From Actinomycetota bacterium (GTDB lineage Bacteria > Actinomycetota > Acidimicrobiia > Acidimicrobiales > Microtrichaceae): a stretch of DNA of 6,425 bases. The notes below the pieces were generated by a model. That model did no database searches. It had not been told where the DNA came from and worked only from the letters and a program-made list of their open reading frames with translations. This document shows positions 4,864 through 6,425 of the stretch, in pieces. Numbering within the stretch: position 1 is the first letter of the stretch; each line of letters starts with the position of its first letter. The position numbers and the translations under genes are program-made. Location of the stretch: the NCBI GenBank assembly GCA_009700815.1, contig WLLG01000127.1, positions 1 to 6,425 on the forward strand, in the 5' to 3' direction.

Positions 4864-5544
4864 TCACACACCGACCTCGTCGAGGACTACATCGGGAGAC
4901 TCCACCATGCCCACATAGAAGGGTCCGAACTCGCCGTACTGAGTCGAGGCCTGGTCGTAACGCATTGTGTAGACCACCTCTTTGATCGTGTCTGGGGTAT
5001 CGCCGAAGAGCGTTACGCCCCACTCATATTCATCGAGTCCGGTTGATCCAGTAATGAGTTGCACGAGTCGGCCAGCAAACTTTCGTCCGGAAGCTCCGTG
5101 TTCGTACATCAGTTCTTTACGCCGCTCAAAGCTCAGTTCGTACCAGTTGGCTCCGACGTTGCGTGTTTTTGACATGGGGTAGAAACAAAATGCGGGCTTA
5201 CCTTCTGGCGGCAAGACCGGGTAGAGCCGAGCTTGTTGCATCTCTTCTGGAACCCCCGCTGCATACTCGGAAAGTTCAGTCAACGACACGTATGACTCGG
5301 TGAGATCCAACCCAGCTATCACCAGGTCTGTTTGTAAACGTCGAAGTCGCCACTGGTCGGTTGACAGCGCAAGCACTGCAACATCGGACTTGTGTCCGAG
5401 CATGGCTGCGGTGACAACTTGGTCACCCTGTTCTTGCGCAGCCGAAATTGAGGCGAGAACGGCATCTCGGTCGGTGCGCGAACTCACATGAAAGAACAAG
5501 TGCATCACGGCTAGGCCGACAGAGGGTGTTGCAGGCAGGGTCAT
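4864..5544 (-). CDS. chdC: Coproheme decarboxylase (HemQ/ChdC)
   Basis: Last enzyme of the coproporphyrin-dependent haem pathway: it converts coproheme III to haem b with hydrogen peroxide, releasing two CO2. It is a cytoplasmic member of the chlorite dismutase family. At 226 aa it has the usual actinobacterial length. Y122 and M124-x-K126 in FYPMSK, proximal H149 in YEHGASGR, and Q162 have the same spacing as Y147, M149, K151, H174 and Q187 of the Listeria enzyme (27 residues Tyr to His, 13 His to Gln). These residues argue for the decarboxylase rather than true chlorite dismutase, which has arginine at the active site. LDEYEWGVTLFGD (170-182) and VVYTMRYD...YGEFGPFYVG (190-212) are further family blocks. 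It heads the four-gene set on the minus strand, 63 bp after groEL. No strong Shine-Dalgarno is visible; ATG at 5544 is preferred to Met14, because PSVGLAVMHLFFHV is typical of the N-terminus. Confidence 0.93.
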   Translation of the reverse strand: MTLPATPSVGLAVMHLFFHVSSRTDRDAVLASISAAQEQGDQVVTAAMLGHKSDVAVLALSTDQWRLRRLQTDLVIAGLDLTESYVSLTELSEYAAGVPEEMQQARLYPVLPPEGKPAFCFYPMSKTRNVGANWYELSFERRKELMYEHGASGRKFAGRLVQLITGSTGLDEYEWGVTLFGDTPDTIKEVVYTMRYDQASTQYGEFGPFYVGMVESPDVVLDEVGV

Positions 5545-5596
5545 GATCTCAGTCTGTCATGCGAGCAGTCAGCGGAACGAGCGCCGACATGAGCGT

Positions 5597-5624
5597 GAGG
5601 CATGGACCTAGAAGTCCATGCCTC
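5597..5624 (-). terminator. Perfect 11-bp hairpin around the groEL stop codon
   Basis: GAGGCATGGAC (5597-5607) and GTCCATGCCTC (5614-5624) are perfect inverted repeats with the loop CTAGAA, which contains the groEL TAG stop (5610-5608). The stem is strong and GC-rich, but neither side is followed by a T run. It may be a U-tract-less terminator of the kind proposed in high-GC bacteria, or an mRNA 3'-end stabiliser that sets groEL apart from chdC. About half of the stem is within groEL coding sequence (encoding the last residues GGMDF), so part of the match is constrained by codons. Confidence 0.5.
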
Positions 5625-6425
5625 CCATATCTGGTGAGGAGATGGTGCTGGAAACGGGTGCGTCGGTAATGACAGCCTCTGTAGTCAAGAACAGCGCTGC
5701 GATTGAGGCGGCGTTCTGGAGCGCCGAGCGGGTGACCTTGGCTGCGTCGATGATGCCGGCAGCTACTAGGTCCTCGTACTCGTTGGTGGCAGCGTTCAGG
5801 CCCTCGTTCGGGTTTTTGAGTGCGCGCACCTTGGACACGATCACGCCGCCCTCTAGGCCGGCATTTTCGGCAATCTGGGTGAGCGGAGCTTCGAGTGCCT
5901 TGGCCACAATCCGTGCACCAGTTGCTTCATCGCCGACCAATGTCTCGGCAAGTTCCTGAACGGCCTGCTGCGCACGCAACAAGGTCACTCCGCCGCCTGC
6001 GACTACGCCCTCTTCGATGGCTGCCTTGGTGGTGGACACTGCGTCCTCGATGCGGTGCTTCTTCTCTTTGAGTTCCACTTCAGTGGCCGCTCCAACCTTG
6101 AGCACTGCAACGCCGCCGGAAAGCTTGGCCAGACGCTCTTGCAGCTTTTCGGTGTCGTAGTCGGAATCGGTGTTGTCGATCTCGGCTTTGATCTGAGCGA
6201 TCCGACCATCGATCTCGTCCTTGGATCCTGCACCGTTGATGATTGTCGTCTCATCTTTAGTGATGACAACACGATCGGCTTGGCCGAGTACATCGAGGTC
6301 GATCGAGTCCAGCTTCAGGCCGACCTCTTCAAGAATCACCTGGGCTCCAGTGAGCACGGCAATATCGGCAAGCATCGCTTTGCGTCGCTCGCCAAACCCG
6401 GGGGCCTTGACTGCAACCGAGGTAA
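5608..6425 (-). CDS. groEL: GroEL (60-kDa chaperonin), C-terminal half, cut by the right edge
   Basis: ATP-driven protein-folding chaperonin that forms double rings in the cytoplasm. The frame is open to the right edge: upstream of the internal Met at 6375, it reads TSVAVKAPGFGERRKA, a universal GroEL stretch at about residue 270-285 of 548, so roughly the last half is present. Visible blocks include GGVAVLKVGAATEVELKEKK, the IEDAVSTTKAAIEEGVVAGGG signature with the ATPase aspartate (codon 6045-6043), GLNAATNEYEDLVAAGIIDAAKVTRSALQNA, and the C-terminus DMGGMDF. The tail has one short GGM element and not a long GGM series, nor a histidine-rich end as in mycobacterial GroEL1, so a housekeeping GroEL is more likely. 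The sequence is intact with no frameshift. Confidence 0.97.
   Translation of the reverse strand, partial: TSVAVKAPGFGERRKAMLADIAVLTGAQVILEEVGLKLDSIDLDVLGQADRVVITKDETTIINGAGSKDEIDGRIAQIKAEIDNTDSDYDTEKLQERLAKLSGGVAVLKVGAATEVELKEKKHRIEDAVSTTKAAIEEGVVAGGGVTLLRAQQAVQELAETLVGDEATGARIVAKALEAPLTQIAENAGLEGGVIVSKVRALKNPNEGLNAATNEYEDLVAAGIIDAAKVTRSALQNAASIAALFLTTEAVITDAPVSSTISSPDMGGMDF

Noticed and set aside
1..6425. Mobile element, CRISPR array, tRNA or rRNA
   Set aside because: No transposase or integrase coding text, no spaced identical repeats, and no tRNA cloverleaf or rRNA-like sequence was seen; all repeats are short and local.

Overview
The window looks like chromosomal DNA from an actinobacterium of moderate to high GC content, probably from a less-studied or uncultured lineage. 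Evidence for this is the actinobacterial-type coproheme decarboxylase, an LmeA/DUF2993-type lipid-binding protein, the PII-GlnD pair, small conserved proteins of actinobacterial style, and a candidate leaderless gene. I see no insertion sequence, phage gene, tRNA, rRNA or CRISPR array. Every gene but one lies on the minus strand.

Right half, transcribed right to left: the 3' half of groEL (entering from the right edge), an 11-bp perfect hairpin around its stop codon, then chdC/hemQ (last step of haem synthesis), a membrane-anchored LmeA-like protein, and two conserved proteins of unknown function (165 and 101 aa). From chdC onward the genes are 9, 2 and -4 bp apart, so they are almost certainly one transcription unit. 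A 13-bp tandem repeat forms the stop/start junction between the LmeA-like gene and the 165-aa gene.

Middle: the only plus-strand gene is a 58-aa protein with four cysteines (3077-3253). It has no Shine-Dalgarno sequence, but a promoter-like -10 element ends 8 nt before its ATG, so it is probably read from a leaderless mRNA. Its stop is 4 bp from the stop of the convergent 101-aa gene.

Left half, again minus strand: a nitrogen-control operon consisting of glnB/glnK (PII, 112 aa, with Tyr51), then glnD (PII nucleotidyltransferase, 767 aa), then the first 11 complete codons of a further gene whose Shine-Dalgarno overlaps the glnD stop. The usual partner amtB is not directly upstream. The 276-bp divergent region between PII and the four-cysteine gene carries pentamers (GTCAC, GTCAC, GTAAC, GAAAC, GAAAC on the minus strand), mostly spaced at multiples of 11 bp. 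This is the layout of GlnR binding sites, and part of it appears as an adjacent 22-bp direct repeat.

The most unusual items are the repeat-built nitrogen operator that overlaps the promoter of the leaderless four-cysteine gene, and the chdC-LmeA-unknown-unknown operon downstream of groEL. No clearly new defence or mobile system is visible.
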